A stretch of 64,000 bases of DNA from Hippophae tibetana (Eukaryota > Streptophyta > Magnoliopsida > Rosales > Elaeagnaceae), in NCBI GenBank assembly GCA_037013495.1, contig CM072812.1:61598938-61662937 (forward strand), given 5' to 3'. Of this stretch, positions 1 through 9,399 are shown one piece after another; the first letter of the stretch is position 1; each line of letters begins with the position of its first letter. The notes beneath the pieces are model-generated. The model was given only the letters and a program-made list of their open reading frames with translations, searched no databases and was not told the DNA's origin. A program made the translations under genes and the position numbers.

Positions 1-1471
1 TGTAAACAATGGAGTTTGGGTTCCCAAATGATGAGGATAGAACTAATGCTTTGTTGCATTTTTAGAAATCGTAACGACCTTCCATATGATTTATTATAAT
101 AGCGGTGTCAATGGATGATTTAAAAAATTTAACAGTTTAACGTTGCACACTTAATTAATAACTTCTTTGTTTTTTAAACTGTGACATGGTGCAACAATCT
201 TATTTTTTTGAAAAACAAAGATAGTTTAACACACATAAAAAAAGGTACAAAAAAAAGGTACGAAGAATTTAAAGAAAACTATAAAAGGAAATCCAAAGAT
301 TAATACAACGACAACAAAATTGATAGAAAACGCACGTGATGAAGGATTAAATTTCTTTCTTTTTATTGTGAGTTTTCATTCAAGAATGAAAAAAACAATA
401 AAATAATTATTGTTTTAAATCTAAAATTCAAAAACGGATAGACGAAGACATATAACCTTTTTTCTTGACCAAGGCTCTCATTCTAAATTATCTGTAACCT
501 TTAGGTGAACAACCTAGTAATTCAACGAAATATTAACGATTGAATTGTAAACAACGTGGTTAAGATGATTAATAAAGAATCCTATAGAAAAAGAACCGAA
601 AACAACGCAATAGGGTGATACCAAAATTTATGACATCAGTAAGTTGTGTAAACAATGTAGTTTGGTTCCCAAATGTTGAGAAAAGAACTAATGCTTTGTT
701 GCGTTTTTAGAAATCGAAACGACCTTCCATATGATTTATTATAATAGCCGTGTCGATGCACGATTTAAAAATTTTAACAGTTTAACGTTGCAACCCCAAT
801 TAATAACTTCTTTGTTTTTTAAACTGTGACATGCTGCAACAATCTTATTTTATTGAAAAACAAAGATATATTAACCCACATAAAAAAAGGAACGAAAAAA
901 AGATACGAATAATTTAAAGAAAAGTACAAAAGGAATTCCAAAGATTAAAACAACGACAACAAAATTGATAGAAAACGGAAGCGATGAAGGATTAAATTTC
1001 TTTCTTTTTATTGTGAGTTTTCACTCAAGAATGAAAAAAACAATTAAATAATTATTGTTTTAAATCTAAAATTCAAAAACGGATAGACGAAGACATATAA
1101 CTTATTTTCTTCACCAAGGCTCTCATTCTAAATTATGTGTAACCTTTAGGTGAACAAACAAGTAACTCAATTAAATATTAAGAATTGAATTGCAAAGAAC
1201 GTGGTTAGAATGATTAATATGGAACCCTTTAGAAAAAGAATCGAAAACAACGCAATATGGTGAAACCAAAATTTCTGACATCAGTAAGTTGTATAAACAA
1301 TGGAGTTTGGGTTCCCAAATGTTGAGAATAGAACTAATGCTTTGTTGCATTTTTAGAAATCGTGACGACCTTCCATATTATTTATTATAATAGCGGTGTC
1401 AATGCATGATTTAAAAATTTTAACAGTTTAACGTTGCAAACCCAATTAATAACTTCTTTGTTTTTTAAACT

Positions 1472-2117
1472 GTGACATGCTGCAACAATCCTATTTTTTT
1501 GAAAAACAAAGATAGATTAACACACATAAAAAAAGGAACAAAAAAAAGATACGAAGAATTTAAAGAAAACTATAAAAGGAAAACCAAAGATTAATACAAC
1601 GACAACAAAATGGATAGAAAACTCAAGTGATAAAAGGATTAATTTTCTTTCTTTTTATTGTGAGTTTTCATTCAAGAATGAAAAAAACAATAAAATAATT
1701 ATTGTTTTAAATCTAAAATTCAAAAACGGATAGATGAAGACATATAACCTTTTTTCTTGACCAAGGCTCTCATTCTAAATTATCTGTAACCTTTAGGTGA
1801 ACAACCTAGTAATTCAACGAAATATTAACGATTGAATTGCAAAGAACGTGGTTAAGATGATTAATAAAGAATCCTATAGAAAAAGAACCGAAAACAACGC
1901 AATATGGTGATACCAAAATTTATGACATCAGTAAGTTGTGTAAACAATGTAGTTTGGTTCCCAAATGTTGAGAAAAGAACTAATGCTTTGTTGCGTTTTT
2001 AGAAATCGAAACGACCTTCCATATGATTTATTATAATAGCCGTGTCGATGCACGATTTAAAAATTTTAACAGTTTAACGTTGCAACTCCAATTAATAACT
2101 TCTTTGTTTTTTAAACT
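1472..2117. repeat. Representative alpha-to-beta satellite monomer
   Basis: One 646-bp period measured from GTGACATG to the next GTGACATG. The first part carries the alpha variant AAGATAGATTAAC. The middle carries the ACCTAGTAATTCAACG form. The end carries the beta markers GCCGTGTCGATGCACG and GCAACCCCAATTAAT. The following period has the complementary set: AAGATATATTAAC, ACAAGTAACTCAATTAAA, GCGGTGTCAATGCATG. Two successive periods therefore make the 1291-bp dimer. Every monomer examined has a CATATG hexamer about 35 bp before the type marker. Confidence 0.85.
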
Positions 2118-5100
2118 GTGACATGCTGCAACAATCTTATTTTTTTGAAAAACAAAGATATATTAACACACATAAAAAAGGAACCAAAAAAATATACAAA
2201 GAATTTAAAGAAAAGTATAAAAGGAAATCCAAAGATTAAAACAACGACAACAAAATTGATAGAAAACGCAAGGGATGAAGGATTAAATTTCTTTTATTTT
2301 TATTGTGAGTTTTCACTCAAGAATGAAAAAAACAATTAAACAATTATTGTTTTAAATCTAAAATTCAAAAACGGATAGACGAAGACATATAACTTATTTT
2401 CTTCACCAAGGCTCTCATTCTAAATTATGTGTAACCTTTAGGTGAACAAACAAGTAACTCAATTAAATATTAACAATTGAATTGGAAAGAACGTGGTTAA
2501 GATGATTAATATGGAATCCTTTAGAAAAAGAACCGAAAACAACGCAATATGGTGAAACCAAAATTTCTGACATTAGTAAGTTGTATAAACAATGGAGTTT
2601 GGGTTCCCAAATGTTGAGAATAGAACTAATGCTTTGTTGCATTTTTAGAAATCGTGACAACCTTCCATATGATTTATTATAATAGCGGTGTCAATGCATG
2701 ATTTAAAAATTTTAACAGTTTAACGTTGCAAACCCAATTAATAACTTCTTTGTTTTTTAAACTGTGACATGCTGCAACAATCTTATTTTTTTGAAAAACA
2801 AAGATAGATTAACTCACATAAAAAAAGGAACAAAAGAAAGATACGAAGAATTTAAAGAAAACTATAAAAGGAAAACCAAAAATCAAAACAACGACAACAA
2901 AATGGATAGAAAACTCAAGTGATGAAGGATTAATTTTCTTTCTTTTTATTCCGAATTTTCACTCAAGAATGCAAAAAATAATTAAATAATTATTGTTTTA
3001 AATCTAAAATTCAAAAAGGAAAAAATGAAGACATATACCTTTTTTTTGCCACCAAGGCTCTCGTTCTAAATTATATGTAACCTTTAGGTGAACAACCTAG
3101 TAACTCAACGAAATATTTACGATTGAATTGCAAAGAATGTGGTTAAGATGATTAATAAAGAATCCTTTAGAAAAAGAACCGAAAACAACGTAATATGGTG
3201 AAACCAAAATTTCGGACATCAGTAAGTTGTGTAAACAATGGAGTTTGGTTCCCAAATGTTGAGAATAGAACTAATGCTTTGTTGCATTTTTAGAAATCAT
3301 AACGACCTTCCATATGATTTATTATAATAGCGGTGTCAATGCATGATTTAAAAATTTTAACAGTTTAACGTTCCAAACCCAATTAATAACTTCTTTGTTT
3401 TTTAAACTGTGACATGCTGCAACAATCTTATTTTTTTGAAAAACAAAGATAGATTAAGACACATAAAAAGAGGAACAAAAAAAAGATACGAAGAATTTAA
3501 AGAAAACTATAAAAGGAAATCCAAAGATTAATACAACGACAACAAAATTGATAGAAAACGAAAGTGATGAAGGATTAAATTTCTTTCTTTTTATTGTCAG
3601 TTTTCATTCAAGAATTAAAAAAACAATTAAATAATTATTATTTTAAATCTAAAATTCAAAAACGGATAGACGAAGACATATAACTTATTTTCTTCACCAA
3701 GGCTCTCATTCTAAATTATGTGTAACCTTTAGGTGAACAAACAAGTAACTCAATTAAATATTAACGATTGAATTGGAAAGAACGTGGTTAAGATGATTAA
3801 TATGGAATCCTTTAGAAAAAGAACCGAAAACAACGCAATATGGTGAAACCAAAATTTCTGACATTAGTAAGTTGTATAAACAATGGAGTTTGGGTTCCCA
3901 AATGTTGAGAATAGAACTAATGCTTTGTTGCATTTTTAGAAATCGTGACAACCTTCCATATGATTTATTATAATAGCGGTGTCAATGCATGATTTAAAAA
4001 TTTTAACAGTTTAACGTTGCAAACCCAATTAATAACTTCTTTGTTTTTTAAACTGTGACATGCTGCAACAATCTTATTTTTTTGAAAAACAAAGATAGAT
4101 TAACTCACATAAAAAAAGGAACAAAAGAAAGATACGAAGAATTTAAAGAAAACTATAAAAGGAAAACCAAAAATCAAAACAACGACAACAAAATGGATAG
4201 AAAACTCAAGTGATGAAGGATTAATTTTCTTTCTTTTTATTCCGAATTTTCACTCAAGAATGCAAAAAATAATTAAATAATTATTGTTTTAAATCTAAAA
4301 TTCAAAAAGGAAAAAATGAAGACATATACCTTTTTTTTGCCACCAAGGCTCTCATTCTAAATTATCTCTAACCTTTAGGTGAACAACCTAGTAACTCAAC
4401 GAAATATTAACGATTGAATTGCAAAGAACGTGGTTAAGATGATTAATAAAGAATCCTATAGAAAAAGAACCGAAAACAACGCAATATGGTGATACCAAAA
4501 TTTATGACATCAGTAAGTTGTGTAAACAATGTAGTTTGGTTCCCAAATGTTGAGAAAAGAACTAATGCTTTGTTGCATTTTTAGAAATAGAAACGAACTT
4601 ACATATGATTTATTATAATAGCCGTGTCGATGCACGATTTAAAAATTTTAACAGTTTAACGTTGCAACCCCAATTAATAACTTCTTTGTTTTTTAAACTG
4701 TGACATGCTGCAACAATCTTATTTTTTTGAAAAACAAAGATATATTAACACACATAAAAAAAAGGAACAAAAAAAAAGATACGAAGAATTTAAAGAAAAC
4801 TATAAAAGGAAATCCAAAGATTAATACAACGACAACAAAATTGATAGAAAACGCACGTGATGAAGGATTAGATTTCTTTCTTTTTATTGTGAGTTTTCAT
4901 TCAAGAATGAAAAAAACAATAAAATAATTATTGTTTTAAATCTAAAATTCAAAAACGGATAGATGAAGACATATAACCTTTTTTCTTGACCAAGGCTCTC
5001 ATTCTAAATTATCTGTAAACTTTAGGTGAACAACCTAGTAATTCAACGAAATATTAACGATTGAATTGCAAAGAACGTGGTTAAGATGATTAATAAAGAA

Positions 5101-5355
5101 TCCTATAGAAAAAGAACCGAAAACAACGCAATATGGTGATACCAAAATTTATGACATTAGTAAGTTGTGTAAACAATGTAGTTTGGTTCCCAAATGTTGA
5201 GAAAAGAACTAATGCTTTGTTGCGTTTTTAGAAATCGAAACGACCTTCCATATGATTTATTATAATAGCCGTGTCGATGCACGATTTAAAAATTTTAACA
5301 GTTTAACGTTGCAACCCCAATTAATAACTTCTTTGTTTTTTAAACTGTGACATGC

Positions 5356-5360
5356 TGCAA
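5356..5360. repeat. Target-site duplication, left copy (TGCAA)
   Basis: TGCAA immediately precedes the 5' LTR and recurs at 18843-18847 immediately after the 3' LTR. Removing the element and one copy restores the satellite phrase GACATGCTGCAACAATC and a 645-bp spacing between the flanking GTGACATG landmarks. A 5-bp duplication is normal for Ty3/gypsy integrases. Confidence 0.97.
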
Positions 5361-5659
5361 TGATGAGTGCTCAAAAAGCACTAAAATAACCATGATTTTA
5401 TGTACCTTAATTGATTAAAAATACATATATTTATATGTTTTATCATATATTTATATAAATTTGTCTTTTTCGGAATCACGGGTATTTTTATTGTTTTTCA
5501 GGTATTTTGGCTTAAAAACGCAATGTAAAGACTCAAAGAGGAATATTTGAAGCAATACATCACAAATATATCAACAAATAAGTGAGAAAAGGTCAACAAA
5601 CATGGAAAAATCGGACGAAATGGGTCGAAAAGGTCAAAAATGTCAAAAAGACGGAAATT

Positions 5660-5800
5660 GCGCGCCGCAGCCCAGCCGTGCGCGCAGCCCAGCGCCCAGC
5701 CGCGCGCGCCCCAGCGCCCCATTCCGCGCGCTGGCACTGTTCACGCGCGCCGAGCTGCGCGCAGCGCCCCAGCAGCCCCCCTCCGCGCGCCCAACGCGTT
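5660..5800. other. GC-rich, CpG-dense block in U3 of the 5' LTR
   Basis: About 140 bp dominated by GCGCGC, CAGCGCC and CAGCCC words, inside otherwise AT-rich DNA. The matching block in the 3' LTR is 13 bp longer and differs by several insertions and rearrangements of the same words, whereas sequence on either side aligns without gaps. It lies upstream of the G-box and TGACGTCA cluster and the TATA box, so it is part of the likely promoter region. Overlapping open frames arise here only because stop codons are rare in GC-rich sequence. Confidence 0.85.
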
Positions 5801-5814
5801 TTCGCCCCATTTTT

Positions 5815-5863
5815 CACGTGTAGACGCCCCTGTGACGTCACGCTGACGTCATTGATGACATCA
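5815..5863 (+). promoter_or_regulatory. G-box and bZIP-type (TGACGTCA) cluster in U3, 5' LTR
   Basis: A perfect G-box core CACGTG lies at 5815-5820. Two perfect palindromes TGACGTCA follow at 5833-5840 and 5844-5851, and a degenerate TGACATCA at 5856-5863. These are classic binding words for plant bZIP (and, for the G-box, bHLH) factors. The cluster is about 80-125 bp upstream of the TATA box and is kept in the 3' LTR. Binding is inferred from the motifs only. Confidence 0.7.
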
Positions 5864-5941
5864 GCAATTCCAATACGCGTTTTTACATTTTTTTATATTT
5901 TTTTAACATTTTTTTACTCATTTTTTCTCTCCATCCTCACC

Positions 5942-5949
5942 TATAAATA
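5942..5949 (+). promoter_or_regulatory. TATA box of the 5' LTR promoter
   Basis: TATAAATA is followed by a C/T-rich stretch and then a pyrimidine-rich leader, as expected of a plant RNA polymerase II promoter. Transcription would start at roughly 5970-5980. The identical copy lies at 17430-17437. Confidence 0.8.
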
Positions 5950-6013
5950 CCCCCCTTCCCTTCACTTCAAACCACACCTTCAAAACTCACTTCTCTCTCC
6001 TTTCTTTCTCTCA

Positions 6014-6101
6014 TTTCTTAGTTTTTAGTTTCTCTTAGTTTCTTTCTAAGTTTCTAAGCTTTTCTTAGTTTTTCTCTTAGTTTTTAGTTCAATTCTCTTA
6101 G
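6014..6101 (+). repeat. TTCTTAG/TTTTTAG-type short repeats in the transcribed LTR leader
   Basis: Just after the presumed transcription start the sequence is a loose tandem of TTTCTTAG, TTTTTAG and TTTCTAAG words. The equivalent in the 3' LTR is 17502-17589. It is probably untranslated leader. No open frame is supported. Confidence 0.6.
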
Positions 6102-6716
6102 GTTTAGTGTTCTTCTCTTTTTGAGAGGAACTTGTAATGTTTTTGTAATAATTTAGATTTTTGATTCAATATATGGAAGTGCAAATTCCGCTCGGAGGTT
6201 TTCTAGCAACGGGAATAGCGTCGAAGTTCTGTAAGGATTTTATTTTCTTTACAGTTATTTTTATGCTTTATTCTTACATGTTATATTCAACTTGTCTGTG
6301 GTTAAATTTAACTATGCTAGCTGTTTAGTAAAAATGATGTAATAACGACGTTGTTATGCTTGCGAAATATTAAATAGGTAAAAATCTTTAAAATGAATTG
6401 ATTTTGTTTTTATTCAAGATTTTATATTAAGAATGTTAGAGAGAAATATATTATTTTTCATTACAAACTTAAACCCGAAAATTAGATTTTAAGGTTTAGT
6501 TATCCGGTCTAATTTAGAGTAGTGCTCTTTTATTTGTTGGTACAATCGCCCGGTAGTTAGAGTGAAACTCTATTTCAAAAGTTTTTATAAGAATTATTAT
6601 GTGAAAATGTATTGACAACATGTTTTCAATAGTGGTTTTAAAACTTGAAAGTTAGTACTCGGATAATGAAATTCTTAAGTTTAATTTGGACACCTTGAAT
6701 AATGTTTAAATTGTCT

Positions 6717-6866
6717 AACCCCACCAAAGGTGGCATTTAAATGATTCATTTTCAATCTCTTAGAAAAAGGAATTAATTTAATTAAGCATATTAGTTATCA
6801 ACCCCACCCATAGGTGTTAATTGATTTGTTTAGTTAACAAAGAATATCTAACCCCACCAAAGGTGG
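6717..6866. repeat. Three AACCCCACC...GGTG repeats with hairpin potential in the LTR
   Basis: CCACCAAAGGTGG occurs at 6721-6733 and 6854-6866, each able to form a 5-bp stem around AAA. A diverged relative (AACCCCACCCATAGGTG) lies at about 6800-6816. The 3' LTR keeps them, with the perfect copies at 18209-18221 and 18342-18354. Role unknown; possibly RNA structure in the long untranslated leader. Confidence 0.7.
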
Positions 6867-7004
6867 TATTTATATAAAAAAGAGAGAATCAATAAAATGT
6901 CAATTTATATCTTTAATAACCTAGTTAATATGAGCAAGCATAATTAATTTAGTTATTATATCCATAAATACTCCGCTAATATAAATGATAAAAATTTGCA
7001 TGAA

Positions 7005-7131
7005 TATTTATTGAATCCGTATATATGTTTATTTTTAGATAATTATTTATTGAATTTGTATCTATGTTTATTTTTATGTTATTAGACTATATTTAATTAA
7101 TCTGTATATATGTTTATTTTATGTTATTAGA
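7005..7131. repeat. AT-rich tandem repeat (3 imperfect ~40-bp units) in the LTR
   Basis: Three units of the form ATTTATTGAAT..GTATATATG then TTTATTTTTA, the last two ending TGTTATTAG. The 3' LTR copy is at about 18493-18619. No function is evident. Confidence 0.65.
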
Positions 7132-7360
7132 TTAGGAACACAAAAACCAAACTATCGTGACAGGATGTTTAGGATTTAATTTCGTTTTTAAAAGTTTGAA
7201 TAATAAATTAAAAACCACATACATTCCTTCCTTAGATCGACCTTGGGAGTATACTTATCATTTTCTTCGAAATGATTCGTGCACTTGCGAGAGTTTTATA
7301 AATATTAAAACCAAAGTATTTGCAGGAATCGGCGATGCCGGTTTTCGTTCATCAAGTTTT

Positions 7361-7378
7361 TGGCGCCGTTGCCGGGGA
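7361..7378 (+). promoter_or_regulatory. Primer-binding site for tRNA-Asp
   Basis: TGGCGCCGTTGCCGGGGA is an 18-base perfect complement of the 3' end of plant tRNA-Asp(GUC), whose 3' end including CCA reads CCCCGGCAACGGCGCCA. It starts 6 bp after the 5' LTR. It would prime minus-strand DNA synthesis by the element's reverse transcriptase. tRNA-Asp priming is a recorded trait of Athila4 and Calypso, so the site supports the family call. Confidence 0.96.
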
Positions 7379-8061
7379 AGGAATAGCGTTTTTAAATTAT
7401 TTATCAAAATTTTAAAAACATTTTTGTGCTGTAAATAATTGTGATATTTTAATAATAATCAAATTTCAAAATTCATAATAAATAAATAAAAAATAAAAAA
7501 TAAAATAAAAATAATTTTTTTTTTTTAATTGTAAAATAATTTAGAAATTTGAAATTTGAAGTAAAATAAAATTACCGTTCATGAATAGTAAAAAAAAAAA
7601 AAATTTAAAAATTCAAAATTCAAAAACAAAACTTTTTTTTAAGTTAATAAGAAATAATATAGCGTGAATAGTAAAATAAAATTACCGTTCATAAAAAAAA
7701 AAAAAAACATTACTTGAATTTATACCTAATGAACTAAATAACATGAAAAGTAAAAATCTAAGGGAGTTCTGTCTAGGAGACTAGTTCTTGGAAGCCTTTG
7801 TGCCACTAGTCTTTCCTCGGAACGTTGCTCTGGCTAGGAGAATGGTATTTAAGGTGCCGTTTGCACCACCATTCTTTCCTGGGAGCACTCTTGGTTAATA
7901 CTAATTATGTTACAAAAAATAAAAAAAAATAAAAAATAAATTTTTTTTTTTTAGGGTTTAACTAGTTTTGTTTAGTGTTTTGTATAAAATAACATGTAAA
8001 TTTTATCTAAATTTTTTTTATTTTGTTGACAGGAGTTTTAAATTTACGTTTACAATAGTCT
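7379..8061 (+). other. Untranslated leader between primer site and gag A
   Basis: About 680 bp with no credible reading frame. The first half is A/T-homopolymer rich and contains a 22-bp direct repeat at 7561-7582 and 7671-7692 that includes ATTACCGTTCAT. The second half contains the paired hairpins listed separately, then a T-rich stretch ending in TTGTTGACAG shortly before the gag A start. Leaders of LTR elements usually carry packaging and dimerisation signals, so these structures are the natural candidates. Confidence 0.75.
7773..7880 (+). other. Two tandem hairpins of shared design in the leader
   Basis: Hairpin 1 (7775-7817): AGGA then GACTAGT (7779-7785) pairs with ACTAGTC (7805-7811), then TT and TCCT. 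Hairpin 2 (7836-7880): AGGA then GAATGGT (7840-7846) pairs with ACCATTC (7868-7874), then TT and TCCT, with an inner stem GGTGC/GCACC (7853-7857, 7863-7867). Both begin CTAGGAGA and end TCTTTCCT, both have a two-base bulge at the same place, and the 7-bp stems differ in sequence but keep pairing. This suggests selected RNA structure. Packaging or dimerisation is inferred from position. Confidence 0.75.
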
Positions 8062-9399
8062 ATGCGTGGTAGGAGATCCTTAGGAAACCCCCTTACACCA
8101 TATGTAAATAAATTTCATAAATTTAAACAAGTGTCAACAAAACTGGATTCTACCCATCAACCTGTTTTTGAGCCAAACATAGAACCAAGTCTTAATCCTT
8201 TACTAGAACCAAAAGAAATGGAGGAAAACCAACATATTAGGGAAACCACAATGAAAGAGTTTGCAAGACCGGTAATAGGCACGACAACTGCCGCTATCCA
8301 GTTGGGGGAGGCTGCTCGGAATTACGACCTTAAAAATATTCATTTTTCTATGCTTCCTTCCTTTTATGGGTTACCTAATGAAGATTCTCTTTCCTTTATG
8401 AGAGATTTCTATGCTACGGTCCAAACATTCCCCCTCGGTATTCTAAACGAGGATCAACTTAGGATGAGATGTTTTCCCTACACTCTAAAGGATAAGGCCA
8501 AAGCTTGGTTGATGTCACTTCCCCCAGGTTCTCTGATGACATGGGGTAACATTTACAATAAATTCATGGGAAAATTCTATTCCCATCAAAAAACATCAGA
8601 GTTGAGAGGAAAGATTGCTACTTTCTCTCAGATGGATGGAGAACCATTCCATGAAGCTTGGGATAGGTTCAAGATGTTTCTCACTCAGTGTCCCCATCAT
8701 AGCTTTCCCCTGCAGTTGCAGAACCAATTCTTTTACGATGGACTTACACAACAATGTCAGTTCATTGTCGACAACGCTGCAGGAGGAGCAATAGGAGAAA
8801 AAACTGCCTCAGAGACGTATAACCTCTTTGAGATGTTGGGTGCTAATTCCCAACAGAAAAGCTCCCGAGTGAGAAAAGCTAGAGTTCATGAAATCGACTC
8901 CAGTAATGAAGTTCAACAACAACTTGTTCAACTGACTAAGCAAGTTGCCCTTCTCGCTACACAAACCAACACCAATAATGATCAATATGGTTTGTATAGC
9001 AACATGGGACATGGTACTGAAGCCTGTCCATATCAAGGAGAAACAACTGGACCTGAACAGGTCAATGTGTTGGGAGCATATCAACAGAGACCAAGGTTTG
9101 ATCCCAATTCAAATACCTATAATCCTGGGTGGAGAAGTCATCCAAATTTCTCTTGGAGGCAAAACAACCCTCCTTTCACTCAAAGCTCAAACCAGGCAGG
9201 CCAGCAATTCCACCCACCTATTCCAAGAAGCATTCCCAATAAACCAACCTTGGAGGACAACTTGAATTCTTTTATTCAAGTCTGTAGGGATAACCAATCT
9301 AAAACCAATCAACGGTTGGACTCTGTGGAAGCTTCTATCAAAAAGGTGGAAGTTCAAGTTGAACAGTTAGTTGAACATTTGCAAAAAGGCAAAGACTAA
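8062..9399 (+). CDS. gag: gag A: Athila-type Gag of the fossil element
   Basis: An open frame of 445 codons starting at ATG 8062. Residues ~66-260 match the plant retrotransposon Gag core, with recognisable blocks such as PSFYGLPNEDSLSFMRDFY (99-117), LRMRCFPYTLKDKAKAWL (133-150), PPGSLMTWGNIYNKF (154-168), FHEAWDRFK (196-204) and FPLQLQNQFFYDGL (215-228). The C-terminal ~50 residues have heptad-like spacing and may form a coiled coil. Gag builds the cytoplasmic particle in which the RNA is copied. The same domain occurs again in gag B downstream, with an estimated two-thirds to three-quarters identity over the core. The start choice rests on it being the first ATG of the frame after the leader; the first ~60 residues have no counterpart in gag B. 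Confidence 0.9.
   Translation: MRGRRSLGNPLTPYVNKFHKFKQVSTKLDSTHQPVFEPNIEPSLNPLLEPKEMEENQHIRETTMKEFARPVIGTTTAAIQLGEAARNYDLKNIHFSMLPSFYGLPNEDSLSFMRDFYATVQTFPLGILNEDQLRMRCFPYTLKDKAKAWLMSLPPGSLMTWGNIYNKFMGKFYSHQKTSELRGKIATFSQMDGEPFHEAWDRFKMFLTQCPHHSFPLQLQNQFFYDGLTQQCQFIVDNAAGGAIGEKTASETYNLFEMLGANSQQKSSRVRKARVHEIDSSNEVQQQLVQLTKQVALLATQTNTNNDQYGLYSNMGHGTEACPYQGETTGPEQVNVLGAYQQRPRFDPNSNTYNPGWRSHPNFSWRQNNPPFTQSSNQAGQQFHPPIPRSIPNKPTLEDNLNSFIQVCRDNQSKTNQRLDSVEASIKKVEVQVEQLVEHLQKGKD

Larger units (their letters stand above)
1..5360. repeat. Satellite array, left arm (about 8.3 monomers of ~645 bp)
   Basis: The same AT-rich sequence recurs head to tail. The landmark GTGACATG lies at 181, 826, 1472, 2118, 2764, 3409, 4055, 4700 and 5347, giving spacings of 645-647 bp. 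Monomer types by marker, in order, are alpha, beta, alpha, beta, alpha, alpha, alpha, beta, beta, so the strict alternation of the dimer is broken here by three successive alpha and two successive beta copies. Single-base variants between neighbours look more frequent than in the distal right arm. A block around 2400-2950 recurs almost unchanged around 3690-4240, a 1291-bp (dimer) offset. The array runs off the left edge of the window. Short open frames inside it are not supported as genes. Function is unknown; satellites of this size often lie in centromeric or subtelomeric heterochromatin. Confidence 0.97.
5361..7354 (+). repeat. 5' LTR (1994 bp)
   Basis: It is near-identical to 16836-18842. 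By eye there are about ten substitutions plus a rearranged GC-rich block that accounts for the whole 13-bp length difference. The ends are TGATGA and TCATCA. It contains a GC-rich block, a G-box and TGACGTCA cluster, a TATA box at 5942, a pyrimidine-rich transcribed leader, three CCACC/GGTGG-type repeats and a short AT-rich tandem repeat. A hairpin (AGTGCT at 5366-5371, AGCACT at 5377-5382) lies just inside the left terminus. U3 probably ends about 25-35 bp after the TATA box. The R/U5 boundary cannot be placed from sequence alone. Confidence 0.97.

Noticed and set aside
2000-2060. Possible CENP-B box within the monomer (GAAATCGAAACGACCTTCC region).
   Set aside because: Neither strand matches the essential TTCG....A..CGGG pattern.
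2118-2339. Open frames of about 65-79 codons in several satellite monomers, including recurrent 73-75 codon ones in beta copies (2118, 4700, 48526) and identical reverse-strand ones at 2463/3754 and 22449/25030.
   Set aside because: Most monomers do not keep the frame because an A-run varies in length, there is no recognisable domain, and identical copies simply reflect duplicated satellite blocks.
1-5360. The direct repeats were considered as a possible CRISPR array or rDNA spacer.
   Set aside because: The unit is 645 bp with no unique spacers, and no rRNA gene sequence is present. It is a plain tandem satellite.
5498-6028. Several overlapping frames on both strands through the GC-rich LTR block (and at 16973-17516).
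   Set aside because: They overlap in all frames, consist of low-complexity Ala/Arg/Pro, and are explained by scarcity of stop codons in GC-rich DNA inside an LTR promoter region.
7157-7438. A 93-codon frame at the end of the 5' LTR, crossing the primer site.
   Set aside because: It spans the tRNA-Asp primer site and LTR border, which are non-coding replication signals, and shows no known domain.
8809-9265. Frames antisense or out of phase to gag and pol (for example 8809-9084, 8945-9265, 10879-11079, 11483-14236 on the minus strand).
   Set aside because: Shadows of the gag and pol coding regions, with no domains of their own.
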